Counted from the stretch's first letter, positions 20,902-29,380 are shown. The stretch: DNA of 64,000 nucleotides from Phyllobacterium lublinensis (GCF_020164435.1 NZ_JAIUDQ010000003.1:289882-353881); one strand, 5' to 3'. Numbers and translations: made by a program. The notes: generated from the letters alone by a model not told the origin.

Positions 20902-21340
20902 TGAACCAAATTGGTGGCAGGGGGCAGAAACTGTCGGAAAAGCCGGCTGGAGCGGTCATCTGACGCGATTTTCGATGCTCCGGCGCGCGTATGTCCTGAT
21001 ACGCTTACGCTCCGGCTTCGAGAACCACGCCACTGTTTCGCTGCAGCGACTTTGCCAAATAGTCCCTGAGAACTAACCGGCTCTAAACGCACAATGAATA
21101 TGGCGGCGAACGGTTTACAATAGGGCTCAAACAAGGCGGGACAGTAACTGTTGCACTGCAGCAACATAATGCGGGGTTGCACGGTTCAACTGCGGATAAA
21201 CACTTTGTGAGCGTTCAAATAGCCGGTCATTGCGGCCCTGGAAACGGAATCAATGAAAGCCATCACCAAACGGGCCATTGACCTTGCCGCCGAATGGTCT
21301 TTCGATAGGCGCAACAGCAAGCAGAAACGGAATCAGGATC
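20902..21340. other. Intergenic region with a dispersed repeat, otherwise no gene
   Basis: About 440 bp between divergent genes. It holds one copy of a palindromic repeat (see 20966-21027). The rest has only short frames without recognisable domains. A GTTGCACTGCAGCAAC near-palindrome lies near 21148-21163. Confidence 0.5.
20966..21027. repeat. Dispersed palindromic intergenic repeat, copy 1
   Basis: Carries GATTTTCGATGCTCCGG at one end and CGCTCCGGCTTCGAGAACC at the other, around a CGTAT...ATACG hairpin. It shares its plan with copies at 27185-27256 and 39306-39425: outer GTTTT/AAAAC arms, two CTCCGGT-like boxes and an inner small inverted repeat. Confidence 0.55.
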
Positions 21341-22219
21341 ATGGCGGTCAATACTCAAGCCCAGACAATCACATGGACCTATGTCGACGGTGACTGGTAT
21401 GAGGGAAATATTCCCCTGATCGGCCCGCGCAGCCACGCCATGTGGCTTGCCTCGACGGTATTCGACGGTGCCCGCTGGTTTGAGGGAGTAGCGCCCGATC
21501 TCGATCGACATGCGGCCCGCGTGAACACGTCGGCCATCGCACTTGGTCTCAACCCGACCATGAGCACCGATGAGATCGTCGGCCTGACCCATGACGGGCT
21601 GAAGAAGTTCGACGGCAATACCGCCGTCTACATCCGTCCGATGTACTGGGCCGAGCATGGCGGATACATGGGCGTGCCCGCGGATCCAGAATCGACGCGA
21701 TTTTGCCTGAGCCTCTACGAGGCGCCGATGATTTCGCCGACCGGCTTTTCGATCAGCGTTTCCCCGTTCCGCCGTCCAAGCTTCGAGACCATGCCGACCA
21801 ATGCCAAGGCGGGCTGCCTCTATCCCAACAATGCCCGGGCTATTCTCGAGGCGAAATCGCGCGGCTTCGACAATGCACTCGTGCTCGACATGCTTGGCAA
21901 CGTTGCCGAAACGGGAACGTCGAACATTTTCCTGGTCAAGGACGGGCACATACTCACGCCTGCACCCAATGGAACCTTTCTCTCGGGCATCACGCGGCAA
22001 CGCACGATCGATGTGCTTGCCGATTATGGATTCCGCACGACGCAGACGACATTGAGCGTGCAGGATTTCCTCGGCGCCGATGAGATTTTCTCGACCGGGA
22101 ACCATTCCAAGGTCGTTCCCGTTACCCGGATTGAGGATCGCGACCTGCAGCCCGGTCCGATCGCCAAGAAGGCGCGGGAGCTGTATTGGGAGTTTGCACA
22201 CTCGACGCCGAAAATTTAA
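21341..22219 (+). CDS. ilvE: Branched-chain amino acid aminotransferase (class IV)
   Basis: PLP enzyme that transaminates leucine, isoleucine and valine with 2-oxoglutarate. 292 residues, class IV fold: STVFDGARWFEG near the N-terminus, the lysine in MPTNAKAGCLYPNN that would bind PLP, and the EXGTSNIF signature in NVAETGTSNIFLV. The ATG at 21341 follows AGGATC; upstream in-frame ATG at 21278 is less likely. It belongs to the shorter rhizobial subgroup, so another acceptor such as a D-amino acid cannot be excluded. Confidence 0.85.
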   Translation: MAVNTQAQTITWTYVDGDWYEGNIPLIGPRSHAMWLASTVFDGARWFEGVAPDLDRHAARVNTSAIALGLNPTMSTDEIVGLTHDGLKKFDGNTAVYIRPMYWAEHGGYMGVPADPESTRFCLSLYEAPMISPTGFSISVSPFRRPSFETMPTNAKAGCLYPNNARAILEAKSRGFDNALVLDMLGNVAETGTSNIFLVKDGHILTPAPNGTFLSGITRQRTIDVLADYGFRTTQTTLSVQDFLGADEIFSTGNHSKVVPVTRIEDRDLQPGPIAKKARELYWEFAHSTPKI

Positions 22220-22382
22220 CCCTCAAACACCGTTAGGCTGAAATATTGATCCGTTTCGCATTGCTCCAAAAGCAATTGGGACCTATGTAACCAACGCAGG
22301 TTTTGTCAGGATTGGCAACCGCCCCGTCCGGAGCCCAACCGGGCCGCCAATCCGCCCACAGATAATCGAAGAGGAGACTTCC

Positions 22383-22982
22383 ATGGCTTTCGAATTGCCC
22401 GCACTGCCGTATGATTACGACGCGCTCGCTCCCTACATGTCGCGCGAAACGCTCGAGTATCACCACGACAAGCACCACAAGGCTTACGTCGACAACGGCA
22501 ACAAACTGGCTGCCGAAGCCGGTCTCGAGAACCTTTCGCTCGAAGAGATCGTCAAGCAGTCCTATGGCAAGAATGCCGGCCTCTTCAACAATGCGGGCCA
22601 GCATTATAATCACCTGCACTTCTGGCACTGGCTGAAGAAGGGCGGCGGCGGCAACAAGCTGCCGGGCGCGCTGGCCAAGGCGGTTGATTCTGATCTCGGC
22701 GGCTACGACAAGTTCCGTGCCGATTTCATCAATGCCGGGACGACACAGTTCGGCTCGGGCTGGGCCTGGCTTTCGGTCAAGGACGGAAAGCTTGAAATTT
22801 CCAAGACCCCGAATGGTGAAAACCCGCTGGTTCATGGCGCGACGCCGATCCTCGGCGTGGATGTGTGGGAGCACTCCTATTACATCGATTACCGCAATGC
22901 CCGCCCGAAATATCTCGAGGCTTTCGTCGATAACCTAATCAACTGGGATTATGTCCTCGAACTCTACGAAAAAGCCAAATAA
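22383..22982 (+). CDS. sodB: Superoxide dismutase [Fe/Mn]
   Basis: Detoxifies superoxide to peroxide and oxygen. 199 residues with the usual two-domain fold. Metal ligands by family comparison are His27 (EYHHDKHH), His77 (YNHLHFW), Asp160 and His164 (DVWEHSYYIDY). The AGTTQFGSGWAWL block fits the iron-type active site. A good ribosome site (GAGGAGA) precedes the ATG and a clear terminator follows, so it is monocistronic. Confidence 0.96.
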   Translation: MAFELPALPYDYDALAPYMSRETLEYHHDKHHKAYVDNGNKLAAEAGLENLSLEEIVKQSYGKNAGLFNNAGQHYNHLHFWHWLKKGGGGNKLPGALAKAVDSDLGGYDKFRADFINAGTTQFGSGWAWLSVKDGKLEISKTPNGENPLVHGATPILGVDVWEHSYYIDYRNARPKYLEAFVDNLINWDYVLELYEKAK

Positions 22983-23007
22983 CGGCTTTCGCAGCTCATC
23001 CTGCAAG

Positions 23008-23037
23008 CGGCTCCGTCACAGGCGGGGCCGTTTTTTT
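23008..23037 (+). terminator. Terminator after sodB
   Basis: CGGCTCCG (23008-23015) and CGGGGCCG (23023-23030) form an 8 bp stem with one G-T pair, followed by seven T residues. Confidence 0.9.
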
Positions 23038-23086
23038 AGAACCAACCTGCGCGTTACGCGGCGAAGCCAGCTCAGCTTTGGTGAAT

Positions 23087-24328
23087 TCAGATCAGATAGG
23101 TGATGCGGACAGCCGTACCCTTGCCTGGTGTGGAGCTGATATCGAGTTTGCCGCCCATGGTCCTGACAAGTTCGGCACAATTTGTAAGCCCAAGCCCGAC
23201 ATGCGTCCCTGCCTTGGTCGAAAAGAACGGCTCCTTTGCCCGCGCAACCATGTCTGAACTCATGCCCGTTCCGTTGTCGGCAACAGTCAGAACGAGTTGC
23301 GCGCGTCCGAACAGTCGAGTCCGCACATTGGCCCTGATGGCTATGGCCGGCTCGCTTTGGGCCGCAACTGCATTGATGGCATTGCCAAGCAGTTCGTCGA
23401 TCACCAGATGAAACTGCGAGGCGGGGACGGAAACCGCGCGCGCCACGTGGTCGGCCTCGACGGTTACATTGAGCTTGCACGTTCTGGCAATTTCATCAAT
23501 CAGCGTTCCGAGCGGCACGAGCTGCGTTTCCGAGCGGGCATGCCCGATTGTCATCAGCGCTTCGGTAATCGAATTGAGCTCCTGAATCGTGTGCAATGCG
23601 GCTTCTGTCATTTCGGGGGGCGGCGGCGCTCCTCCGTTCAGATAGCCCAGAAACAGGCGCAAGGCGGTAATGCGTGTGCGGGTCATGTGGGCAAAAAGCA
23701 TTGAAAACGACTTGATATGCTGGTCCTTGTCCCTGATTGCCCTGTTGTACTGATAGATGGCAATTGCAGATAAGATCACGGCTGAAACCGCACCGAAGAG
23801 CCGTAACCGGTTGTGAGCAGCGTCGGTTGCGATTTGCGCGGCTATCCTCAGGCCCTGGCTGTTGCCGACTGTCGTCGCGGCAACCTGAACGAGATAATTG
23901 TCGATAGCCGACATCGAATACAGTGCCTTATCGTATCGTAGCTTGGTCTTTCCGGCCGGAACGACATTGTTGTCGAGTGCTACGATTGCCCTGCGCAAGC
24001 CAAGCATGTCCTGGCGGTCGATAAACAGAGGTGCATACTCCAGGTGCGCCAGAGACGTCAGGTTGAACCGGAGTAGCTGGATGCTCTGCGACAAGCGCGG
24101 ATCCTGCTCGCCGGTTCGTGCCGCGAGCATGAGGTACCCGGTTATGCGAGCGGACTGTTCCTTGGATTGGGATATTCGGGATCGAATCTCCAATACCCGC
24201 GCGTATATGATCTCCGTTTGTTGCCTGTAGCCGTCCGACCGGGATATCGACCAGATGCTTAAACCAAGCGAGAGCAGCAAACCCACCCCCAGTGCTGTGG
24301 GAGCAATTTGACGAAATGTGAATCGCAT
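23087..24328 (-). CDS. Sensor histidine kinase
   Basis: About 413 residues from the ATG at 24328 (MRFTFRQIAPTALGVGLLL). A first membrane helix, a periplasmic helical sensor region, a second membrane helix (FGAVSAVILSAIAIYQY) and a cytoplasmic kinase core follow. The catalytic domain is clear: HLVIDELLGNAINAV (N box), ADNGTGM (G1), KAGTHVGLGLTNC (G2). The phospho-acceptor region is atypical: MLFAHMTRTRITALR carries the likely His, without the HExxTP pattern. The ATG overlaps the stop of the molybdopterin-domain frame by one base (TGATG). Its likely response regulator is truncated nearby. Confidence 0.82.
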   Translation of the reverse strand: MRFTFRQIAPTALGVGLLLSLGLSIWSISRSDGYRQQTEIIYARVLEIRSRISQSKEQSARITGYLMLAARTGEQDPRLSQSIQLLRFNLTSLAHLEYAPLFIDRQDMLGLRRAIVALDNNVVPAGKTKLRYDKALYSMSAIDNYLVQVAATTVGNSQGLRIAAQIATDAAHNRLRLFGAVSAVILSAIAIYQYNRAIRDKDQHIKSFSMLFAHMTRTRITALRLFLGYLNGGAPPPPEMTEAALHTIQELNSITEALMTIGHARSETQLVPLGTLIDEIARTCKLNVTVEADHVARAVSVPASQFHLVIDELLGNAINAVAAQSEPAIAIRANVRTRLFGRAQLVLTVADNGTGMSSDMVARAKEPFFSTKAGTHVGLGLTNCAELVRTMGGKLDISSTPGKGTAVRITYLI

Positions 24329-24726
24329 CAGATGGGGCGCACCTTGACCACAAACCAGACCCATATCGAGTTTCGGCCCGGCACATAGCTTGCCGGCAGG
24401 TCGGTCAAGGGCCAGACAAGATAGAACGGTCCGCCATCGTCGATCGACAGGGAACGGAAGGTCTGATTGGGCTCGCAAAGACTTTGGTTTCTATCGTCCT
24501 CGGTACAGCGTTGTTCGATCGCCAGGATCGGAGAATAGTCTTCAATCGCTGCCGCGCTGATCCGTGCCATGAAATCGTTGTACGCACGAATTTCCAACTC
24601 CCTGGCACCTGCAATATTGTTCCTTGCCAATATGTCCTTGAGGAGAGGGCCGCGAAACTCGGTCGTTTCTTTGCCGCTCCACGGTGTTGCAGTGATCCTT
24701 TGCTGCAGGGAAAAATCTTTTCGCAA
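24328..24726 (-). pseudogene. Truncated sulfite-oxidase-like molybdopterin-domain protein
   Basis: 132 codons open from a TTG. The sequence matches the oxidoreductase molybdopterin-binding domain: TPWSGKETTEFRGPLLKDIL, then EIRAYNDFMARI and DDGGPFYLVWPL near the C-terminus. It lacks a start codon of quality, a signal peptide and the upstream part expected for an exported member. Just upstream is a response-regulator fragment in another frame. The 5' end appears deleted. It could still be a short functional accessory protein of the kinase it overlaps. Confidence 0.6.
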
Positions 24727-24736
24727 TGTATCAATA

Positions 24737-24868
24737 TTATATGTTGCCGGGAGCGGCGTGGACCATGGAATTAGGCAGGGCGGACTGCAGTTCGTGGGCG
24801 AGGGCCAGACGCATCAGGTGCTGATCTTCGACGATCAGGACCTCTTGGAGGGAATTCGGATTCGTCAT
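24737..24868 (-). pseudogene. Response-regulator receiver fragment
   Basis: 43 codons from an ATG at 24868, too short to be noticed as a gene. They begin MTNPNSLQEVLIVEDQHLMR, the start of a receiver domain of NarL/LuxR type with the acidic pair (ED) in place. The similarity stops after about residue 36 and a stop follows at 24737. The missing remainder and the missing front of the next gene point to a single deletion that joined the two. Confidence 0.6.
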
Positions 24869-25062
24869 CAAAAAATGCTTTCAAAACAATCTAAATAATC
24901 AAAACAATAAAAACGCCATTCTAGACGAATCCCGGAATACGGAAATAGGGACAGCACTGTCACTTCCGCAAATTTCGAATCGCGCTAAACCGGCCTCATT
25001 GAACGCCAATCAATTTTCGCGCGATCAAATCTTGCCATTGCGACACTGCCGCGGAGACCAGC

Positions 25063-25377
25063 GTGGAAAGCATACTTCTGATGATCGCGATCGATTTCCA
25101 TGAGCAATCCCGACGCGAGGTCGAACGCCTGACGCGGCACTGCGAGAATTTGAGGGCGGCCGGCGTCGACTGCCGTCTCATCGACCGGCGGCTGGAGGAG
25201 GCCCGCGAAATGGAGACGCGTTTAAGGGACGAACTATTACGTTGTCCAGTAAGGACAGACCAGGATGCTGCCACCAAGGCCGTGCATTTGCGCCAGGTCT
25301 TATATCATGACAGACGACAAGCGAAGCGAGTGGGCGCTCCCCAGAGCGATGGCTATTCCGATACCTATCAGGAATAG
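25063..25377 (+). CDS. Hypothetical charged helical protein
   Basis: 104-codon frame from a GTG. Residues 12-60 (EQSRREVERLTRHCENLRAA, LEEAREMETRLRDELL) are strongly helical and charged, consistent with a coiled coil. A hairpin lies 50 bp downstream. No family is recognised. The minus strand carries a competing short membrane-protein frame (25300-25476), so only one may be real. Confidence 0.4.
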   Translation: MESILLMIAIDFHEQSRREVERLTRHCENLRAAGVDCRLIDRRLEEAREMETRLRDELLRCPVRTDQDAATKAVHLRQVLYHDRRQAKRVGAPQSDGYSDTYQE

Positions 25378-25476
25378 CACCGCCATTCCCACGACTATCC
25401 AGGTGGCACTATCGCTTGTCGTGCAAACGGCCCCGTTCTTGACGGGGCCGTCTTGCATTTTACGCCGCCCTATCAT
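25300..25476 (-). CDS. Possible 58-residue single-pass membrane protein
   Basis: Short frame with a hydrophilic N-terminus (MIGRRKMQDGPVKNG) and one strong membrane helix (WIVVGMAVLFLIGIGIAIAL) near the C-terminus. A second ATG at 25458 would give 52 residues. It overlaps a plus-strand frame and contains the hairpin at 25427-25451, which argues against it; the very regular helix argues for it. Confidence 0.3.
   Translation of the reverse strand: MIGRRKMQDGPVKNGAVCTTSDSATWIVVGMAVLFLIGIGIAIALGSAHSLRLSSVMI
25427..25451. terminator. Strong hairpin, possible terminator
   Basis: ACGGCCCCGT and ACGGGGCCGT are perfect 10 bp arms around TCTTG. The plus-strand continuation is CTTGCATTTT, a weak T-run. 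It would end transcription from 25063-25377. Confidence 0.5.
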
Positions 25477-25744
25477 CCGAAACCGTCCCTCGTAATTTCA
25501 TCCCGTCCACTTTTGGCGTTAACCGGTGTGTTGCCGCTGCGGTTAACAATATGTCGCAGTTTGAGTCGACAATTCGGGAAAAACGTGTTGTTCTTTTATC
25601 AGGGCAATGAATGCCCGTGGTCACGATCCCGGCCAAGGGCAATGTCTGGTCCGATGCCCGAGCAAATCTCTATACTTAGTACAACGTGTCGGCGTTAACC
25701 TATTGGAATTCCTGCTTGATTGCTTGGGTTCCACTGGAGTGGCT

Positions 25745-25996
25745 ATGGGAAAATTTGCTTTGGTCCTTTGCGTCCTCGTCCTTGGTGGGACATATTTCGG
25801 TACCAGCTCTGCCGGTGCCCAGACATTGAACGTCGGCTTGACGATCGCGCCTGCGGGCGTTGGCGACCGGAGCGCGCCAATCGGGCGGCCGAGCAACAAA
25901 ATCAGCGGGAACATCCGCATAAAGGAATATGCTTCCCCGGGCTACGCGACGCGCCAAAAACTCCGGACACGGACGTCCCAGCTGGCACTGAAATAA
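25745..25996 (+). CDS. Small secreted protein
   Basis: 83 residues from the ATG at 25745. MGKFALVLCVLVLGG and the following residues to SAGA form a signal peptide, with likely cleavage before QTLNVG. The mature 58 residues are basic with no cysteines and match no family I recognise. An upstream frame extends to 25607 but would bury the signal peptide. Confidence 0.55.
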   Translation: MGKFALVLCVLVLGGTYFGTSSAGAQTLNVGLTIAPAGVGDRSAPIGRPSNKISGNIRIKEYASPGYATRQKLRTRTSQLALK

Positions 25997-26159
25997 CGCA
26001 TTTCGCCTGTCTGTTTCGATAAGTGATCACAAGGCATGCATCCTTTAAGATGCCATTGTGATTGTTCATCTCTCGTTCATTGGCTTAGACTTAAGTCTAA
26101 AGTCTAGGGACGTTAACAAGCTGAACGCCCTTCCCAAGCAAGCGTTCACTGGAGGAACA

Positions 26160-26534
26160 ATGAGAAAGTTGATTTCAGGCATATGCGCCGTTTTGATTTC
26201 AATTGGCACTCTCGGGTCGGTGGAAGCGGTCAATGCAGCTCCGATGACCGTCCAGAAGCCTGTAGAATCGGCGGCAAACAATCCGAATATTGAAAATGTG
26301 CGGCATCGTGACCGTTGGGATCGCCGCTGGGACCGCCGGCATCATCGCTGGGACCGCCGTTGGGATCGCCGCTGGGATCGCCGGTATTATCATCGTCGCT
26401 GGGACCGCCGTTGGGACCGTCGTCATTATCGCCGGTGGGACCGTCCGCGCTACTATCGCAGCTGGGATGATGGCTACTACTGGAACCGTCCTTACTATCG
26501 CAGCGGCGGTGTAAGTGTCACGTTTGGTTTCTGA
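26160..26534 (+). CDS. Secreted WDRR-repeat protein
   Basis: 124 residues. A strong ribosome site (GGAGGAACA) sets the ATG at 26160. A signal peptide ends near VNAA. The mature region (about 46-110) is nearly all repeats of the type (R)RWDRRWDRR mixed with HH/YY, then a Tyr/Trp-rich tail ending VSVTFGF. Short Arg/Trp/Tyr-rich secreted proteins of this kind are common in rhizobia, but the role is unknown; nucleic-acid, lipid or polysaccharide binding is conceivable. It has its own terminator. Confidence 0.7.
   Translation: MRKLISGICAVLISIGTLGSVEAVNAAPMTVQKPVESAANNPNIENVRHRDRWDRRWDRRHHRWDRRWDRRWDRRYYHRRWDRRWDRRHYRRWDRPRYYRSWDDGYYWNRPYYRSGGVSVTFGF
26315..26445 (+). repeat. Short tandem coding repeats (WDRR units)
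   Basis: Degenerate tandem units of about 12-15 bp based on GGGACCGCCGTTGGGATCG. They stay in frame and encode WDRR. The regularity at DNA level makes the array prone to expansion or contraction. Confidence 0.65.
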
Positions 26535-26540
26535 AACAAG

Positions 26541-26576
26541 AGAACCCCGGCCGCGCTGCCGGGGTTCTGTTTTTTT
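26541..26576 (+). terminator. Terminator after the WDRR protein
   Basis: AGAACCCCGGC (26541-26551) and GCCGGGGTTCT (26558-26568) are perfect 11 bp arms around CGCGCT, followed by GTTTTTTT. Confidence 0.92.
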
Positions 26577-26700
26577 GGCTGCGCGAACATACGAAAATGT
26601 GATCATTCAATGCGGGTGTTTTTCCCGATCTTTAATCTAGAGTGCAACCGGAACCCCTTGAAGCCAAACCATTTTAGCCACAAGAGTTGGGAGACACTCC

Positions 26701-27150
26701 ATGCACAGACTGATTTCCTTTGCGGCAGCACCTTTGCTCGCCATCGCGGTATTGTCGGTATCCGCCAATGCCGATCCGATAAAGGACCGCCAGGCGATCA
26801 TGAAGGATCAGGGCAAGACTGTCGGCAGCATCACGCCGATCATCAAGGGCGAAAAACCCTTTGACGCGGCGTTGGTAATCGCGGCACTCAAGCACCTGAA
26901 CGAGGACGCGGAGAAGATCGATGCCGCCACGCTGTTCCCGGCTGGCTCGGACAAGGGCGAAACAACGGCTTCACCGAAGATATGGGAAGACAATGCCGGT
27001 TTTCTTGCCGCACTGACCAAGTACAAGAAGGATGCTGCGGCGGCCGCAGCTGCTGAGCCGAAGGACCTCGAGAGCTTCAAGGTTGCCTTCAACCAGGTGA
27101 CGGAAAACTGTGCGGCCTGCCACAAGGCCTTCCGTATCAAAAAGGACTGA
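26701..27150 (+). CDS. Cytochrome c' (class II, C-terminal heme)
   Basis: 149-residue periplasmic haem protein. The signal peptide ends near ANA; the four-helix-bundle domain ends in the haem motif CAACH (Cys137, Cys140, His141) close to the C-terminus, diagnostic of cytochrome c'/c556. These proteins bind NO or act in electron transfer. The haem would be attached by the CycHJKL system encoded later in the window. Confidence 0.9.
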   Translation: MHRLISFAAAPLLAIAVLSVSANADPIKDRQAIMKDQGKTVGSITPIIKGEKPFDAALVIAALKHLNEDAEKIDAATLFPAGSDKGETTASPKIWEDNAGFLAALTKYKKDAAAAAAAEPKDLESFKVAFNQVTENCAACHKAFRIKKD

Positions 27151-27184
27151 GTAACGTTTGATAGGTCCATCGCGATGGACATCT

Positions 27185-27256
27185 GATGCGGTTTTGTGTG
27201 CTTCCGGTGCCCATGGACCTGATGTCCACTGCGCTTCGGTTCTCGAAAACCGCATC
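27185..27256. repeat. Dispersed palindromic intergenic repeat, copy 2
   Basis: Perfect outer arms GATGCGGTTTT (27185-27195) and AAAACCGCATC (27246-27256) enclose GTGCTTCCGGTGC and GCGCTTCGGTTCTCG boxes. It lies between the two cytochrome genes. The same plan is found near 20966 and 39306. Confidence 0.65.
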
Positions 27257-27306
27257 AACTGTCGCATCAGCTCGACTTATCAAGGCGTCGCCGGGGGGTG
27301 TCTCGC

Positions 27307-28233
27307 ATGATACGCAAGCTTGGATTGCTTATCCTCGTGCTGGCGATTGCCGGCGGCGTCGGCTTCTGGTTTCTCTCTGCTCCGTCCTATGTGGACCCGG
27401 CGAGGATTGCGGCGACGGCACCGGGTGACGCACAGCGTGGAACGGCCATCTTCTGGCAGGGCGGGTGCGCGTCCTGCCATGCCGCGCCTGGGGCCAAGGG
27501 CGATGCCAGACTGGTGCTTACAGGTGGTCTCAATCTGATCACGCCGTTCGGCACGTTTGTGGCGCCCAACATTTCCCCGTCGCAACAGGGCATTGGCGAA
27601 TGGTCGTTCGAAGACCTTGCCAATGCCATGATGGAAGGTGTGTCTCCGGCAGGATCGCACTATTATCCTGCTTTTCCCTATACGTCTTATGCCCGCATGC
27701 AGTTGCAGGATATCGCGGACCTGCACGCCTTCCTGAAGACCTTGCCGCCATCCGACAATGTGGCCGGGCCGCACAAGCTCGGCTTTCCATTCAATGTCAG
27801 ACGCGGGCTTGGCCTGTGGAAACGGCTCTATCTGTCACCAGACCCGGTCCTGACGATTGCCGATGCGAGCGATGCGGCCAAACGCGGTCAATACCTGGTT
27901 GAAGGGCCTGGCCACTGCGGTGAGTGCCACACGCCGCGCAATCCCATTGGCGGGATGGAAAAGGCGCAATGGCTTGCCGGCGCTACGGCTGCGGAGGGCA
28001 AGGGCGTCGTCCCCAACATCACCGGCGGAGAAGGCGGTATTGCAGACTGGTCGGCGAACGACATCGCCTATGCACTGGAAAGCGGCTTTACGCCGGAATT
28101 CGACTCGCTCGGATCCTCGATGGCCGATGTCGTACTCAACACGGCACATCTTCAAGGGACAGATCGCGAGGCCATAGCCGCTTATCTCAAGGCCGTGCCG
28201 CCGCACCCCAACGGCTATCCCACGGCCAAGTGA
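27307..28233 (+). CDS. Diheme cytochrome c
   Basis: 309 residues from the ATG at 27307; a GTG at 27298 is in frame. An N-terminal membrane anchor (GLLILVLAIAGGVGFWFL) precedes two cytochrome c domains with haem sites CASCH (Cys54-His58) and CGECH (Cys204-His208). The layout resembles the cytochrome subunit of membrane-bound alcohol or gluconate dehydrogenases, usually triheme, so this is the shorter diheme form. No dehydrogenase gene is adjacent; the electron donor is unknown. Confidence 0.88.
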   Translation: MIRKLGLLILVLAIAGGVGFWFLSAPSYVDPARIAATAPGDAQRGTAIFWQGGCASCHAAPGAKGDARLVLTGGLNLITPFGTFVAPNISPSQQGIGEWSFEDLANAMMEGVSPAGSHYYPAFPYTSYARMQLQDIADLHAFLKTLPPSDNVAGPHKLGFPFNVRRGLGLWKRLYLSPDPVLTIADASDAAKRGQYLVEGPGHCGECHTPRNPIGGMEKAQWLAGATAAEGKGVVPNITGGEGGIADWSANDIAYALESGFTPEFDSLGSSMADVVLNTAHLQGTDREAIAAYLKAVPPHPNGYPTAK

Positions 28234-28384
28234 TTTCGCCGCGACCGAGCCTGGCGGGCACGATTTTCCCCGTAGCTGTCCTAGTTCGGTAATTCCTACG
28301 TCGATGCATCCGGCCGTTTGCGCCATGCTTTCGGGCATCGGCGCCTCTTGGGGTGGCGCCAGGGCCATGGAAAGGGATGCTTCA

Positions 28385-29353
28385 ATGTTCAACCGCAGAC
28401 AGACACTCGCTCTTTTGGGCGGCGGAGCTGCCGCCGCAGCCTTGCCATTTGCCGCCCGCGCCGCTTCCGAGCCGTTGAGGTCATTGCGTATCGGCTGGCA
28501 GAAGAACGGAGTGCTGGCTTTGGCAAAGGGGCAGGGAGCGTTGGAAAAACGCTTCAAGGCGCGTGGTATCGACGTCAGCTGGGCGGAGTTTTCGTCGGGG
28601 CCACCGCTGCTCGAAGCACTTGGTGCAGGGGCCGTCGATTTTGGGCCGACAGGCGATGTGCCACCCCTTTTCGCGCAGGCCGCAGGTGGCAACCTTCGCT
28701 ATGCAGGGACCTATCGGGGATCACCCGCCGGCTCAGCAATCCTGGTCCGCAAGGATTCGCCCATCCGGTCGATCGCCGATCTCAAGGGCAAGCGTGTCGC
28801 CTTCAAGCGCGGGTCGAGCGCCCATAATTTCACAGTAAAGGCATTGCGATCTGCGGGGCTGAACGTCACGGACATCAATGCGTCGGACCTCTCGCCATCC
28901 GATGCGGCCGCGGCCTTTACGGCGGGCCAGATCGACGCCTGGGCGATCTGGGATCCGTTCTTCGCCGTGGCCGAAAAGCGGCCGGAAACGCGGGTACTGG
29001 CGACGGCCGAGGGCATTGTCGACTCCTGGTCGTACTTCCTCAGCAATGGCGATTTCACCGCCGCGCACGGCGATGTGCTGGCCGAGGTCCTCGATGAGCT
29101 GGCCATCGTGGGCAAGCGCGCGCAGGACAATCTCGACGAAACGATCGGGACGCTTTCTCGGATCACTGGCGTCCCGGAAGACATTCAACGCGTTGTCCTG
29201 ACACGCAAGGGTGCCGATCTTGGCAGCGTCGCGGCGGTATCGGCCGAAGCCGTCGCCTACCAGCAGGCGCTGGCCGACGAATTCTTCGAGCTGAAGATAT
29301 TGCCGAAGAAGCTCGATGTCAGCCAGATCGTATGGAACGGCCGTCCGGCCTGA
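28385..29353 (+). CDS. ABC transporter substrate-binding protein, aliphatic sulfonate (SsuA) type
   Basis: 322-residue periplasmic binding protein. FNRRQTLALLGGGAAAAALP is a Tat-like signal ending near AARA. The mature part has the SsuA/NitT features: LRIGWQKNGVLALAKGQGALEK, DFGPTGDVPPLFAQAAG, SIADLKGKRVAFKRGSSAHNF and AWAIWDPFFA. The ATG at 28385 follows GGAAAGGG. No permease or ATPase genes are near, so it is an orphan that may use another transporter or have lost its partners. Confidence 0.85.
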   Translation: MFNRRQTLALLGGGAAAAALPFAARAASEPLRSLRIGWQKNGVLALAKGQGALEKRFKARGIDVSWAEFSSGPPLLEALGAGAVDFGPTGDVPPLFAQAAGGNLRYAGTYRGSPAGSAILVRKDSPIRSIADLKGKRVAFKRGSSAHNFTVKALRSAGLNVTDINASDLSPSDAAAAFTAGQIDAWAIWDPFFAVAEKRPETRVLATAEGIVDSWSYFLSNGDFTAAHGDVLAEVLDELAIVGKRAQDNLDETIGTLSRITGVPEDIQRVVLTRKGADLGSVAAVSAEAVAYQQALADEFFELKILPKKLDVSQIVWNGRPA

Positions 29354-29380
29354 AACAGGCCACTGCTACATGCCGCAATT

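Noticed and set aside
26315..26445. Regular short repeats that might suggest a CRISPR array
   Set aside because: Units are contiguous, in frame and encode WDRR; there are no spacers and no cas genes.
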